DNA from: Thermoguttaceae bacterium
GTDB lineage: Bacteria; Planctomycetota; Planctomycetia; Pirellulales; Thermoguttaceae
Length of the DNA stretch: 25,799 bases
Reading direction: 5' to 3'
NCBI GenBank assembly: GCA_017454585.1
Contig: JAFTCU010000064.1
Span: forward strand, 1-25,799
Below are positions 8,449-15,499 of this stretch, one piece after another. Below the pieces are notes generated by a model. That model was not told where the DNA came from, searched no databases, and saw only the letters and a list, made by a program, of their open reading frames with translations. Position 1 is the stretch's first letter, and each line of letters opens with the position of its first letter. A program made the translations under genes and the position numbers.

Positions 8449-8484
8449 ATTGAGTGGAACTCAAAACAACGATTTCCACTCAAT
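8449..8484. terminator. 11-bp stem-loop, possible terminator or operator
   Basis: ATTGAGTGGAA (8449-8459) and TTCCACTCAAT (8474-8484) are perfect inverted repeats separated by 14 bases. The sequence after the right arm (TCCTGTTTT) has only a short T run, so termination is possible but not certain. It lies between the small exported protein and the promoter of the glycosyltransferase. It could instead bind a dimeric regulator. Confidence 0.4.
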
Positions 8485-8606
8485 TCCTGTTTTAAATTGC
8501 TTTGAGTCTGATTCCTGTTCAATTACCGAAAATCTCTGTCCTTCCTGAATTTCTGACAATCTTCGCACTTTTTGGCGAAATATTCTTAAAATTTCCTTCA
8601 AGAGCC

Positions 8607-8634
8607 TTGACTTCTTACGTGTTTCGGATAGAAT
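8607..8634 (+). promoter_or_regulatory. Sigma-70-like promoter for the glycosyltransferase-deacetylase operon
   Basis: TTGACT (8607-8612, five of six matches to TTGACA) is followed by a 16-bp spacer and TAGAAT (8629-8634, five of six to TATAAT). The start point would be near 8641. The -10 box overlaps an in-frame ATG at 8633, so that codon would not be on the transcript and the ATG at 8672 is preferred. Confidence 0.6.
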
Positions 8635-8671
8635 GCAGATTAGAAAGGATAATTTGCATCATAGGTACTTC

Positions 8672-9850
8672 ATGGACGAGTTGAACGGTCATTTAAGTGT
8701 TTTCTTCACAGAAGGTCCAACGGCTGAAAATCACGCCGGCGGGAATGTCGTGCCTGTGCTTCTTTCAATCGTCACGCCAGCTTACAACGAAGAGGCCAAT
8801 ATTGAAAATTTCTGCGAGAAAGTCTCGGCCGTTCTGGAAAGCATGAACATCACTTGGGAAATCGTCTTTGTAAACGATGGAAGTGAAGACCGTTCCGCTG
8901 AGATCATGCGTCAGATGCACGAACGTGACCCGCGGATCAAGTCGGTGATTTTCGCGAGGAATTTCGGGAACCAGATCGCCATTTCTGCCGGGCTTCGCGC
9001 CTCACAAGGAAAAGCGGTCATCGTGATGGACGCGGACCTCCAGCAGCCGCCTGAGATGATTCCGCAAATGGTCGAGCTTTGGAAGCAGGGGTATCACGTC
9101 GTCAACACCGTACGGCAAGGTTACGGCAAAAACGCAGGTTGGCTCAAGAAAAAAACTTCCTCCCTGTTCTACAGTTTCATGAATTTCGTCTCGGACGTGA
9201 AACTGGAACCGAATTCCTCTGAGTTTCGTCTCATGGACCGCGTCGTAGTGAATGTTCTGGCCCAAATGTCGGAGCAGACGCAGTTTTTACGCGGCCTGAT
9301 CCGCTGGATGGGTTTCCGCCAGATTTCAATTCCATGCGAAATAAACGCACGTTACGCCGGGGCACCTTCCTTTACACCGAAAAAACTCCTGAATCTCGCA
9401 ATCGATGGAATCATCAGCTTTTCCACAAAACCTCTGCGTTGGGTGGCATATCTGGGAGTTTTTTGCCTCGCCCTTCTTCTGCCGTGGATCGTGTTTGATG
9501 TTTCACGCTGCGTGTTTATGGGGGGAAGCTGGAATCTCGCGTCGATTCTGGTGCCGATTAACCTTGTGATTGGCGGGGCGGTTCTTATTTCTCTCGGGAT
9601 CATCGGCGAGTACGTGGGCCGCATTTACACCGAAGCGAAACGACGGCCGCTCTTTACTGTTCAGGAACAATATGGGCTGGACGGTGTTAACTTTGCGCCT
9701 CAATCCAAAATTGGTCACTCCTGGAAATCGGCCTCTCCGAAAGCTCCGGAAGATTCCCAGGCACAGGAACCTGCCTCTTCCGATGCTTCAGACGGTCCGA
9801 AGGTTTCCACGGATTCGGCTCAAAATTCCCGCTCGCAGGATGCCGCGTAA
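8672..9850 (+). CDS. GT2 family membrane glycosyltransferase (DPM1/ArnC/GtrB-like)
   Basis: The 392-aa protein transfers a sugar from a nucleotide donor, most likely to a polyprenyl phosphate or another lipid carrier at the inner face of the cytoplasmic membrane. The GT2 fold is plain: LSIVTPAYNEEANI near residues 31-44, the NDGSEDRS loop near 68-75, and the metal/nucleotide motif DAD (residues 120-122 in VIVMDADLQQPPEM). Two C-terminal membrane segments (about 256-276 and 290-314) and the IGEYVGRIYTEAKRRP line match the DPM1/ArnC/GtrB layout. A 50-residue Ser/Ala/Pro/Asp-rich tail is unusual. The start at 8672 is chosen because the promoter's -10 box covers the alternative ATG at 8633. The stop shares one base with the next start (TAATG), so the deacetylase is translationally coupled and probably acts on the same product. 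Confidence 0.88.
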   Translation: MDELNGHLSVFFTEGPTAENHAGGNVVPVLLSIVTPAYNEEANIENFCEKVSAVLESMNITWEIVFVNDGSEDRSAEIMRQMHERDPRIKSVIFARNFGNQIAISAGLRASQGKAVIVMDADLQQPPEMIPQMVELWKQGYHVVNTVRQGYGKNAGWLKKKTSSLFYSFMNFVSDVKLEPNSSEFRLMDRVVVNVLAQMSEQTQFLRGLIRWMGFRQISIPCEINARYAGAPSFTPKKLLNLAIDGIISFSTKPLRWVAYLGVFCLALLLPWIVFDVSRCVFMGGSWNLASILVPINLVIGGAVLISLGIIGEYVGRIYTEAKRRPLFTVQEQYGLDGVNFAPQSKIGHSWKSASPKAPEDSQAQEPASSDASDGPKVSTDSAQNSRSQDAA

Positions 9851-10797
9851 TGAACAAAAAACTTTTGATGATCACGGCCGACGATTTCGGGATCTCCCCT
9901 TCCCTCAACGAGGCGGTACTGCTTGGCGCCGAGAAAGGCATTTTGACCTCCACGAGTCTGCTCTGCGCGATGCCGTTCGCTCGGGAAGCGTTGGAATCTT
10001 CCCGAACCCGCACGCCGCGGCTGGGGATCGGTCTCCATTTGACGCTTACGAGCGGTCCGTCTGTTCTTTCGCCGGAAAGGATACCGCTTTTGGTGGACGA
10101 AAAAGGCCGGTTTCGCCACGGTTTTGCGTCACTTTTTAGTGGTTTGAATTGGGGAGCGATCGAAAAACGCCGCGAGTTTCAGAATCAGGTCCTTGAGGAG
10201 TGGCTCGCCCAGTTTTACCTCTTTAAAGCCCTTCAGCACGAGTACGGCTTTCGCGTGGACCATTTGGACTCGCACCAGCACATCCACTTGATCCCCGGTC
10301 TGGACGAAATTTTCTGGCAAATCGACCGGCTTGGGAAAGAAGAGGCGGGTTTCGACTGGGTTTCACGTCTGCCAATGGAAATTTACGGCTCGCCGGGCCG
10401 GTTTCTGCGTCGGGTCGGTACATGGTTTCCGATGGGGCTGATGAAATGCTGGATCCTGTACTTCCTTGGGCTGCGTTCTTTGCGCAATAACGGGCTGAAA
10501 CGGACAGATTTCCCGCAGTATTTCGGTGTCCTCGATTCGGGCCGCTTGGATTCGAAGGCCGGGATAGAAATTTTATCCATCTGGGACGGCAAGCGCCCAT
10601 TCGAGATCAACCTTCACCCCTCCACGGACTGCAAACTGGCCCCGGAGTGTATTCTCTCGGAAGAGGATCGAAAGTTTCACACGTCCCCGTGGCGCCGCGA
10701 GGAGCTTGATTTTCTGTTGGCTCCAGAAGCCCGGCAAACTTTGCTTTTTAAAACCTCCGCTGAACTGGAAAGCGTTCCTCTGGACCAGAAGGGCTGA
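9850..10797 (+). CDS. YdjC/ChbG/HpnK-family carbohydrate deacetylase
   Basis: The 315-aa protein belongs to the YdjC (ChbG/HpnK) family of metal-dependent deacetylases, which remove N-acetyl groups from sugars such as chitooligosaccharides or, for HpnK, a glycosylated hopanoid. Visible motifs are ITADDFG (Asp11 and Asp12), GIGLHLTLTSG (His63) and HLDSHQHIHL (His142 and His144), which supply the predicted metal ligands and catalytic residues. No signal peptide is seen, so it acts in the cytoplasm. The ATG overlaps the stop of the upstream glycosyltransferase by one base. Together the two suggest that a sugar is added to a lipid and then deacetylated. That is an inference from the HpnI/HpnK precedent; no other hopanoid gene is in view. 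A terminator-like hairpin follows at 10808. Confidence 0.85.
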   Translation: MNKKLLMITADDFGISPSLNEAVLLGAEKGILTSTSLLCAMPFAREALESSRTRTPRLGIGLHLTLTSGPSVLSPERIPLLVDEKGRFRHGFASLFSGLNWGAIEKRREFQNQVLEEWLAQFYLFKALQHEYGFRVDHLDSHQHIHLIPGLDEIFWQIDRLGKEEAGFDWVSRLPMEIYGSPGRFLRRVGTWFPMGLMKCWILYFLGLRSLRNNGLKRTDFPQYFGVLDSGRLDSKAGIEILSIWDGKRPFEINLHPSTDCKLAPECILSEEDRKFHTSPWRREELDFLLAPEARQTLLFKTSAELESVPLDQKG

Positions 10798-10807
10798 ATG
10801 CCGGGCG

Positions 10808-10826
10808 ACGCTTCCAGCGTTTTTTT
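10808..10826 (+). terminator. Rho-independent terminator-like hairpin after the deacetylase gene
   Basis: A 5-bp stem ACGCT / AGCGT with loop TCC (10808-10820) is followed directly by a run of seven T residues (10820-10826), 10 bp after the stop codon at 10795-10797. The stem is short, but the context is right for ending the glycosyltransferase-deacetylase operon. The hairpin is also the left end of the repeat element. Confidence 0.5.
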
Positions 10827-10937
10827 GGAAGGCGGTAAATGGAGGCCGAAGGCCGGAATTACGCGTCGAAGGGATTTGCTCGGTGCATTCACAAAACTCC
10901 CCCAATCTCGCTTTTGAGCCAGCCGCCTCAGCGAGGG
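10827..10937 (+). repeat. Copy A of a ~110-bp dispersed intergenic repeat
   Basis: This stretch aligns along its length with the reverse complement of 25202-25313. The shared blocks, in order, are AAGGCGGTAA, CGGAATTACGCGTC, AACTCCCCCA, TCTCGCT and GAGCCAGCC, followed by CCTCA and GAGGG. The CTCGCTTTTGAG core here is a degenerate version of the CTCGC/GCGAG hairpin in the other copies. Confidence 0.75.
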
Positions 10938-11041
10938 ACCTTTAAAAGACGCTGGAAGCGTCGTCCCCGTAAATTACCCCAAGGAAACGTTTTAGCGGCT
11001 CACATTCACCTTTTTTCGGGATTTTCCCCACCCGCCTGATC

Positions 11042-13360
11042 ATGAAAATAATCCTTCCCGTTTTTCTTCTGGCCTTTTTTGGCTCACACGCCGTTTTCGC
11101 TGATTACATGACCCCCGAGGAGGCCGGTTTCCGAAACTGCGCTCTGATTTACCATTCGAACGCAAACCTCACGAACGCCGAGTACTTCAAGCGGCTGCTC
11201 GTGAAATATGAGGCCGACGCGCCGACTGACCAGGCCGGTTTCGACTCGTTCCTCTTCCTTTACTTCACGGTAAACGGGAAGCGCACGGAGTTTGAGGAAA
11301 CGCTTCTGACCGACTGGAACACGATTCTGGACGCGTACTTCCACAGCGCCGAGATCAACGTTCCTCAGCTTGCGAAAGCGGTCCGGGAACTGAAAGCCGT
11401 GGGGAAACTCAACGCCGACGCGCCGATCAAGCTCTGGTTTGCGATCCCCTGGCTCAACCAGAAGGTCCTCGATTTTGGGGACGTGAACGGGGACGGAAAG
11501 TCAGAAGACCTTTCCACCGAAGCGGGACGCGACGCGGTTCTGCGCTGGTACATCAATACCGTAAAAACCGAGATGAAACGTTTCCCGGAGCTGAAACTCG
11601 AGGGCTTTTACATGATGACCGAAGGGATGGGAGAACGGAACCGCGAAGAGTTCATCCAGTACAATCGCGTGATCCACGACGAGGGGTTCCGCACGTTCTG
11701 GATCCCGTACTATAACGCGAGCGGTTTGGAATCCGCGTACGACGTCGGTTTCGACGTCGTGATCCTTCAGAGTAACTGGACTTTCAACACGCGCCCCGAC
11801 GGTTCCGGCACGCGCCGAAATCGGCTCGTTAAGGCGGCGGAGTACGCCCGGGAGCATCACTTCGGGATCGAGCTGGAAATCAACACGGGACGCGAACCGG
11901 TCTGGTGGGACATCTACCGCCAGTCACTCGAAACCGGGACGCAGACCGGCTTCCAGAAGGCCGTAAGCGCGGTCTATTTCGGGACCGATTTCTACTGGCC
12001 GACGAGCGAAAACGCGGAGTGCCGCGAGCTGTACGCTCTCTGGATGGACTACGTGGCGGGGAAACCGGTAAGCCTTCCGAAGCCCGGAACGTGGAGCCGG
12101 AAGGAGCTGAAAAACGGTGCGACCCAATTCGTTTACACGCTGAACGAGCCGCAGGCGGTGCAGCTTTTCGACGTTTTTCTGGAAGAAGACCCGGAAAACG
12201 GTTTTGAAGGGCTGGTCCAGGCGGAGGGCCGCTCTAACGCCGGCGCGCCGTGGGAACCGCTCGCGTGGCTTTTGCATACGGGTCCCAATCCGATGAACGG
12301 GACGCACCAGAATATTACGCTGAACTTCCCCGGCACCCAAAAAACGCGCGAGATCCGTCTGACCTTCACCCCCAAGCCCGGCAAAAGCCCGCTGGGGACC
12401 GTGACGGAACTCTTGCCCGACCTGAAAGCGCCGGCGAAACTTTTCTCGAAGTGCTTCCGTAAACCGTACACGACCAACACGCGGACGGAAGACGCCATCA
12501 CCTACCCCGACGAAACGGGCCGCCAGCTTCTGGACGGCGTGGTGAGTACCAAGTGGAGCGAAAACGTCGGCTGGTTCGGCACGTCCCCGGCGAGGATCGA
12601 TTTCTCCTTCGGAGAAACGCTGGAATTCGATGAGATCCGGGTCTGCGCGATGGAAGGTCCCGATGCCGGAATTCACTGGCCCGCGACGGTTTCGGCCATT
12701 TACTCTCTGGAAGACGGGATCCCTCAAAAGGCCGGTTTCGGCCTGGCCCCCAAAGGAATTTCGACGCTGAACGGTTTTGAATTCAACCCGGAAAAGAAGC
12801 GGTTTGAGGCACACTTTGAAAAGATCTCCGCGCGGTCCCTCAGTCTGTTCGTCGTCCAGAACGGCTGGCTTTTCCTTTCGGAGATTCAGTTTCTGCGGGA
12901 CGGAAAAATACTTCCGACCGAAAAAATACTCTACCGTCTCTCAACGCAGCAGCGCGGCGGAACGAAAGATCGCCCATACCAGGATGACGGGCAGATGCTG
13001 ACTGATGGTCAGACCTCCACAAATTATGCGCGTCAGTGCGTAGGAATGAGCGGAAAAGAAAACCTGAAAATCTGCATCGACCTGGAGCAGAACCAGCCGG
13101 TCAAAAAAGTCACGGCGATGATCCTGGACGGCGGCACGGCCGGAATCTGGCTCGCCAGCGCGATGACCGTCCGGTTTTCGGCGGACGGCGAAAACTGGTC
13201 GGACCCCATTGTGGCCCAACTCCCGGAAAGGCAAAAGCGTCCCGTTCTGGTGAACATTCCGGTTTCGGTTTCCGCTCCGGAAGGACAGATGGCCCGGTTC
13301 GTCGAGCTGGAGATCAAACCCTTCGGCTGGGCGTTCGTGACGGAGGTTTTGGTGGATTAA
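11042..13360 (+). CDS. Secreted DUF4855-like protein with two C-terminal discoidin-like domains
   Basis: The 772-aa protein carries a signal peptide (MKIILPVFLLAFFGSHAVFA). Residues about 25-350 resemble DUF4855, a putative glycoside-hydrolase-like fold: a beta strand NCALIYHSN, FDSFLFLYFT, the aromatic GFYMMTEGM, FWIPYYNASG and GIELEIN lines. DVNGDGKSE (about residues 149-157) looks like a calcium-binding dockerin-type loop inside the domain. Two beta-sandwich modules follow. The first is at about 465-600 (LLDGVVSTKWSENVGW), the second at about 640-772 (DDGQMLTDGQTSTNY, then VRFSADGENWSD); both look like F5/8-type-C (discoidin) carbohydrate-binding domains. A role in polysaccharide binding or breakdown at the cell surface is likely. 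No Shine-Dalgarno site precedes the ATG. The gene seems to stand alone, flanked on both sides by dispersed repeats. Confidence 0.75.
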   Translation: MKIILPVFLLAFFGSHAVFADYMTPEEAGFRNCALIYHSNANLTNAEYFKRLLVKYEADAPTDQAGFDSFLFLYFTVNGKRTEFEETLLTDWNTILDAYFHSAEINVPQLAKAVRELKAVGKLNADAPIKLWFAIPWLNQKVLDFGDVNGDGKSEDLSTEAGRDAVLRWYINTVKTEMKRFPELKLEGFYMMTEGMGERNREEFIQYNRVIHDEGFRTFWIPYYNASGLESAYDVGFDVVILQSNWTFNTRPDGSGTRRNRLVKAAEYAREHHFGIELEINTGREPVWWDIYRQSLETGTQTGFQKAVSAVYFGTDFYWPTSENAECRELYALWMDYVAGKPVSLPKPGTWSRKELKNGATQFVYTLNEPQAVQLFDVFLEEDPENGFEGLVQAEGRSNAGAPWEPLAWLLHTGPNPMNGTHQNITLNFPGTQKTREIRLTFTPKPGKSPLGTVTELLPDLKAPAKLFSKCFRKPYTTNTRTEDAITYPDETGRQLLDGVVSTKWSENVGWFGTSPARIDFSFGETLEFDEIRVCAMEGPDAGIHWPATVSAIYSLEDGIPQKAGFGLAPKGISTLNGFEFNPEKKRFEAHFEKISARSLSLFVVQNGWLFLSEIQFLRDGKILPTEKILYRLSTQQRGGTKDRPYQDDGQMLTDGQTSTNYARQCVGMSGKENLKICIDLEQNQPVKKVTAMILDGGTAGIWLASAMTVRFSADGENWSDPIVAQLPERQKRPVLVNIPVSVSAPEGQMARFVELEIKPFGWAFVTEVLVD

Positions 13361-13368
13361 AACGCTCA

Positions 13369-13499
13369 AAAGCCTCCCCTGAAAGGGAGGGGAACCGCCG
13401 ACGGCGGTGGAGGGGTTCAGGAAGTGGGGCGGTTTCTCACCAGTTTCGGAACCCCCCAGTCTCGCTTCGCGAGCCAGCCCCTCTTTCAGGGGCGGCTTT
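13369..13499 (+). repeat. Copy C of the dispersed palindromic repeat, with imperfect terminal inverted repeats
   Basis: The ends pair: the sequence at 13369-13392 (AAAGCC, TCCCCTGAAAG, GGAGGGG) is the near reverse complement of 13478-13499. Inside are three further perfect stems: CCTCCC/GGGAGG, CCGCC/GGCGG around GAC, and CTCGC/GCGAG around TTC. The right part, 13453-13483, matches copy B near 25.2 kb with one substitution and one indel; the left part is not shared with copies A and B. No coding capacity is seen. Confidence 0.75.
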
Positions 13500-13507
13500 A
13501 ATCCATA

Positions 13508-13524
13508 AAAAGCCGAAGGCTTTT
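13508..13524. terminator. Small bidirectional terminator-like hairpin
   Basis: AAAAGCC (13508-13514), loop GAA and GGCTTTT (13518-13524) form a perfect 7-bp stem ending in T residues on both strands. It lies between the DUF4855-like gene and the promoter of the isomerase gene and may end transcription of the former. Confidence 0.45.
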
Positions 13525-13562
13525 CCCAACTCCACCCTCCACTATCCCTTCTGAAATTCCTC

Positions 13563-13591
13563 TTGCTTTTTCTTTTAAAAGATGTTATACT
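13563..13591 (+). promoter_or_regulatory. Sigma-70-like promoter for the isomerase-DUF4139 operon
   Basis: TTGCTT (13563-13568) is followed by a 17-bp spacer and TATACT (13586-13591, five of six matches to TATAAT). The start point would be near 13598, giving a 40-nt leader that carries the Shine-Dalgarno CAGGAG (13626-13631) six bases before the ATG at 13638. Confidence 0.55.
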
Positions 13592-13637
13592 TCCCGCTGA
13601 ATTGGATTTTCACCTTCATTTTACTCAGGAGTTTTTT

Positions 13638-15446
13638 ATGTTCCGTTCCATTTTCTTCGCAGTTCTTTCCCTTGGACTCATCCTTTCCAGTTTCGTTCAG
13701 GCTCAAAACGCTCCTAGCGCAGCGCCGGGACGTACGGTTTTGCAGGTGCTGGCGAACGTAAACAATCAGGAGATCAGCCGTCAGAAGGTCATTGACGCCG
13801 CTCTGGAAGACCATGCGGAGCAGGTACTCGTTTCACTCGTGAACCGGATGGTCATTGAAAACGCCTGCACAGCCGCGAACGTTGTGGTCACTGAGGAAGA
13901 GATCCTTGCTGAAATCGACGCGACGGCAAAAAAATTCTCGATTCCGAAAGAGCAGTACCTCAAAATGATCGAGGAGGAACGTGGTATTACCCCCAAAATG
14001 TACGTTGATGAAATCATTCGTCCGCAGCTCGCCGTCAAAAAACTCGCCGGCAAAGCCGTGAATGTTACCGACGCTGATCTGCAAATCGAATACGACCGCA
14101 CGTACGGCCCGGCGGTGAAAGTCCGTATGATCTCTGTCAAAACAAAAGAAGAAGCCGATAAAATCCGTGCCGAGATCGAAAAAGACCCGAGCCAGTTCGC
14201 GGCTCTGGCGCAGAAATATTCGACCGACAGTTACACCGCTGCCCTCGGAGGCGTGGTTCCCCCGCTCCGCCGTCACACAAACGACAAAGCAGTCGAAAAT
14301 GTCATTTTCTCGATGAAACCCGGAGATTTAAGCCAGCCCGTTCCGATCGGGGATCAGTTCGTCATTCTGCTTTGTGAGCAGTTGATCCCCGCCAACGCGA
14401 AACTGGAAGACGTAAAAGATGAGCTGACCGCCCTCGTTTCCCAGAAGAAACAGCGCGACATTGGTCAGGAATACATGAAAAAACTCTTTGAAAAGGCCAA
14501 AATTGAAATCATCTACGGTGACAAAGCGAAGATGGACCGCCGTCCCGGTGTCGCTGCCGTGGTTGACGGTCGTGTAATCAGTACACAGGTCCTTGGAAAT
14601 GAATGCCTCTCCCTGTTCGGTAAGGAAGTGTTGACCGGCGTGATCAACCGTACGCTCATCGAGCAGGAACTCAAAAAACGTAAAATCACCATCACAGACG
14701 CCGACCTGCAAGCCAAAATGGCCTCGGAAGCTGAAGTCAGTTTCCCCGTCGGAAAAGACGGCAAACCGAATGTGCAAGGCTGGCTCAAAACAGTCTGCCA
14801 AAAGTTCGGAGTCACCGAAGAACGCTACATTCGCGACGCGATTTGGCCTTCCGTCGCACTGGAAAAACTCGCTGCGGGCCGTTTTGAAGTCACGAATGAG
14901 GACCTCCAAAACAGCTACCAGGCCAACTACGGCAAGAAGGTCCGGGTGCGCGCCATCGTCCTGAACGATATGCGGACGGCTCAACGTGTTTGGGAAAAAG
15001 CCCGTAAAGCTGGCACGGAGGAAGAATTCGCCCAGCTCGCCCGTCAGTACTCTATCGAGGCCAGCAGCCGAGAAAATGGCGGTGAAGTCCCGCCCATCGC
15101 GAGATTCAGCGGCCAGCCCGAACTCGAAGAAGCCGCTTTCAACCTCAAAGAAGGCGAACTATCGGGCATTATCCAGGTCGAGAACGTCTGTATCATTCTG
15201 CTATGCACAGGTTTCACAGAGCCGATTGGTATCACGTTCGACGAAGCGAAAGAGTTGATCCGCAAAGACGTGGAATTCAAGAAAATGCAACTCGCCGTTG
15301 CGGAAGTATTCGAGGAAATTCAGGACCGCGCCTCGATCGAGAACTACCTCGAAGGAACCGTGAAAAGCTCCAAAGACGCCCAGAATGCCGCAAATCCGAA
15401 AACCTCCCTCCAGGAAGTCGCTCCCACCGGCCAGATAAAGAATTAA
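13638..15446 (+). CDS. Exported peptidyl-prolyl cis-trans isomerase with two SurA/PpiC-like units
   Basis: The protein (602 aa) has a signal peptide ending near Ala22 (SSFVQAQNA) and so acts in the periplasm. Two similar units follow, each a SurA-N-like helical chaperone part plus a parvulin (PpiC) domain. Unit 1 spans about residues 35-250 (NVNNQEISRQKVIDAAL, then KVRMISVKTKEEAD, YSTD and GGVVPPL). Unit 2 spans about 303-527 (AVVDGRVISTQVLG, then KVRVRAIVLNDMRTAQ, YSIEASSRENGGEVPP). Both keep the rotamase core Q(K/R)YS, GG, VPP. The usual SurA has one helical domain and two parvulin domains, so here the whole unit seems duplicated. It likely folds or escorts exported proteins. The ATG at 13638 is chosen for its Shine-Dalgarno site and signal peptide. 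The DUF4139 gene follows after 53 bp. Confidence 0.82.
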   Translation: MFRSIFFAVLSLGLILSSFVQAQNAPSAAPGRTVLQVLANVNNQEISRQKVIDAALEDHAEQVLVSLVNRMVIENACTAANVVVTEEEILAEIDATAKKFSIPKEQYLKMIEEERGITPKMYVDEIIRPQLAVKKLAGKAVNVTDADLQIEYDRTYGPAVKVRMISVKTKEEADKIRAEIEKDPSQFAALAQKYSTDSYTAALGGVVPPLRRHTNDKAVENVIFSMKPGDLSQPVPIGDQFVILLCEQLIPANAKLEDVKDELTALVSQKKQRDIGQEYMKKLFEKAKIEIIYGDKAKMDRRPGVAAVVDGRVISTQVLGNECLSLFGKEVLTGVINRTLIEQELKKRKITITDADLQAKMASEAEVSFPVGKDGKPNVQGWLKTVCQKFGVTEERYIRDAIWPSVALEKLAAGRFEVTNEDLQNSYQANYGKKVRVRAIVLNDMRTAQRVWEKARKAGTEEEFAQLARQYSIEASSRENGGEVPPIARFSGQPELEEAAFNLKEGELSGIIQVENVCIILLCTGFTEPIGITFDEAKELIRKDVEFKKMQLAVAEVFEEIQDRASIENYLEGTVKSSKDAQNAANPKTSLQEVAPTGQIKN

Positions 15447-15499
15447 GGGAAAACCCAATTTCAATTCATTACCACCCATAACAGTAAGGAGGATGAATT

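Larger units (their letters stand above)
10805..10967. repeat. Composite repeat bounded by inverted ACGCTTCCAGCGT hairpins
   Basis: The left end GGCGACGCTTCCAGCGT (10804-10820) is the inverted counterpart of the right end GACGCTGGAAGCGTCGTCCCC (split as GACGCT, GGA, AGCGTC, GTCCCC) at 10948-10968. The right end, plus the following GTAA, is identical over 25 bp to the right end of the element at 8295-8409. The interior (10827-10937) is a copy of the different 110-bp repeat also found near 25.2 kb. This looks like one element lying inside, or having replaced the centre of, another. The gap from 10798 to 11041 otherwise shows no gene. Confidence 0.65.

Noticed and set aside
8633..8671. Longer start (ATG at 8633) for the glycosyltransferase
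   Set aside because: It overlaps the -10 box of a good promoter and the extra 13 residues add nothing typical of the family.
11924..12814. Long antisense open frame (296 aa) within the DUF4855-like gene
   Set aside because: Low-complexity, Arg/Phe/Gly-rich translation typical of the antisense frame of a GC-rich gene; the plus frame has a signal peptide and recognisable domains.
13563..13637. In-frame ATG 25 codons upstream of the isomerase start
   Set aside because: It overlaps the promoter, and the ATG at 13638 has a good Shine-Dalgarno site and signal peptide.
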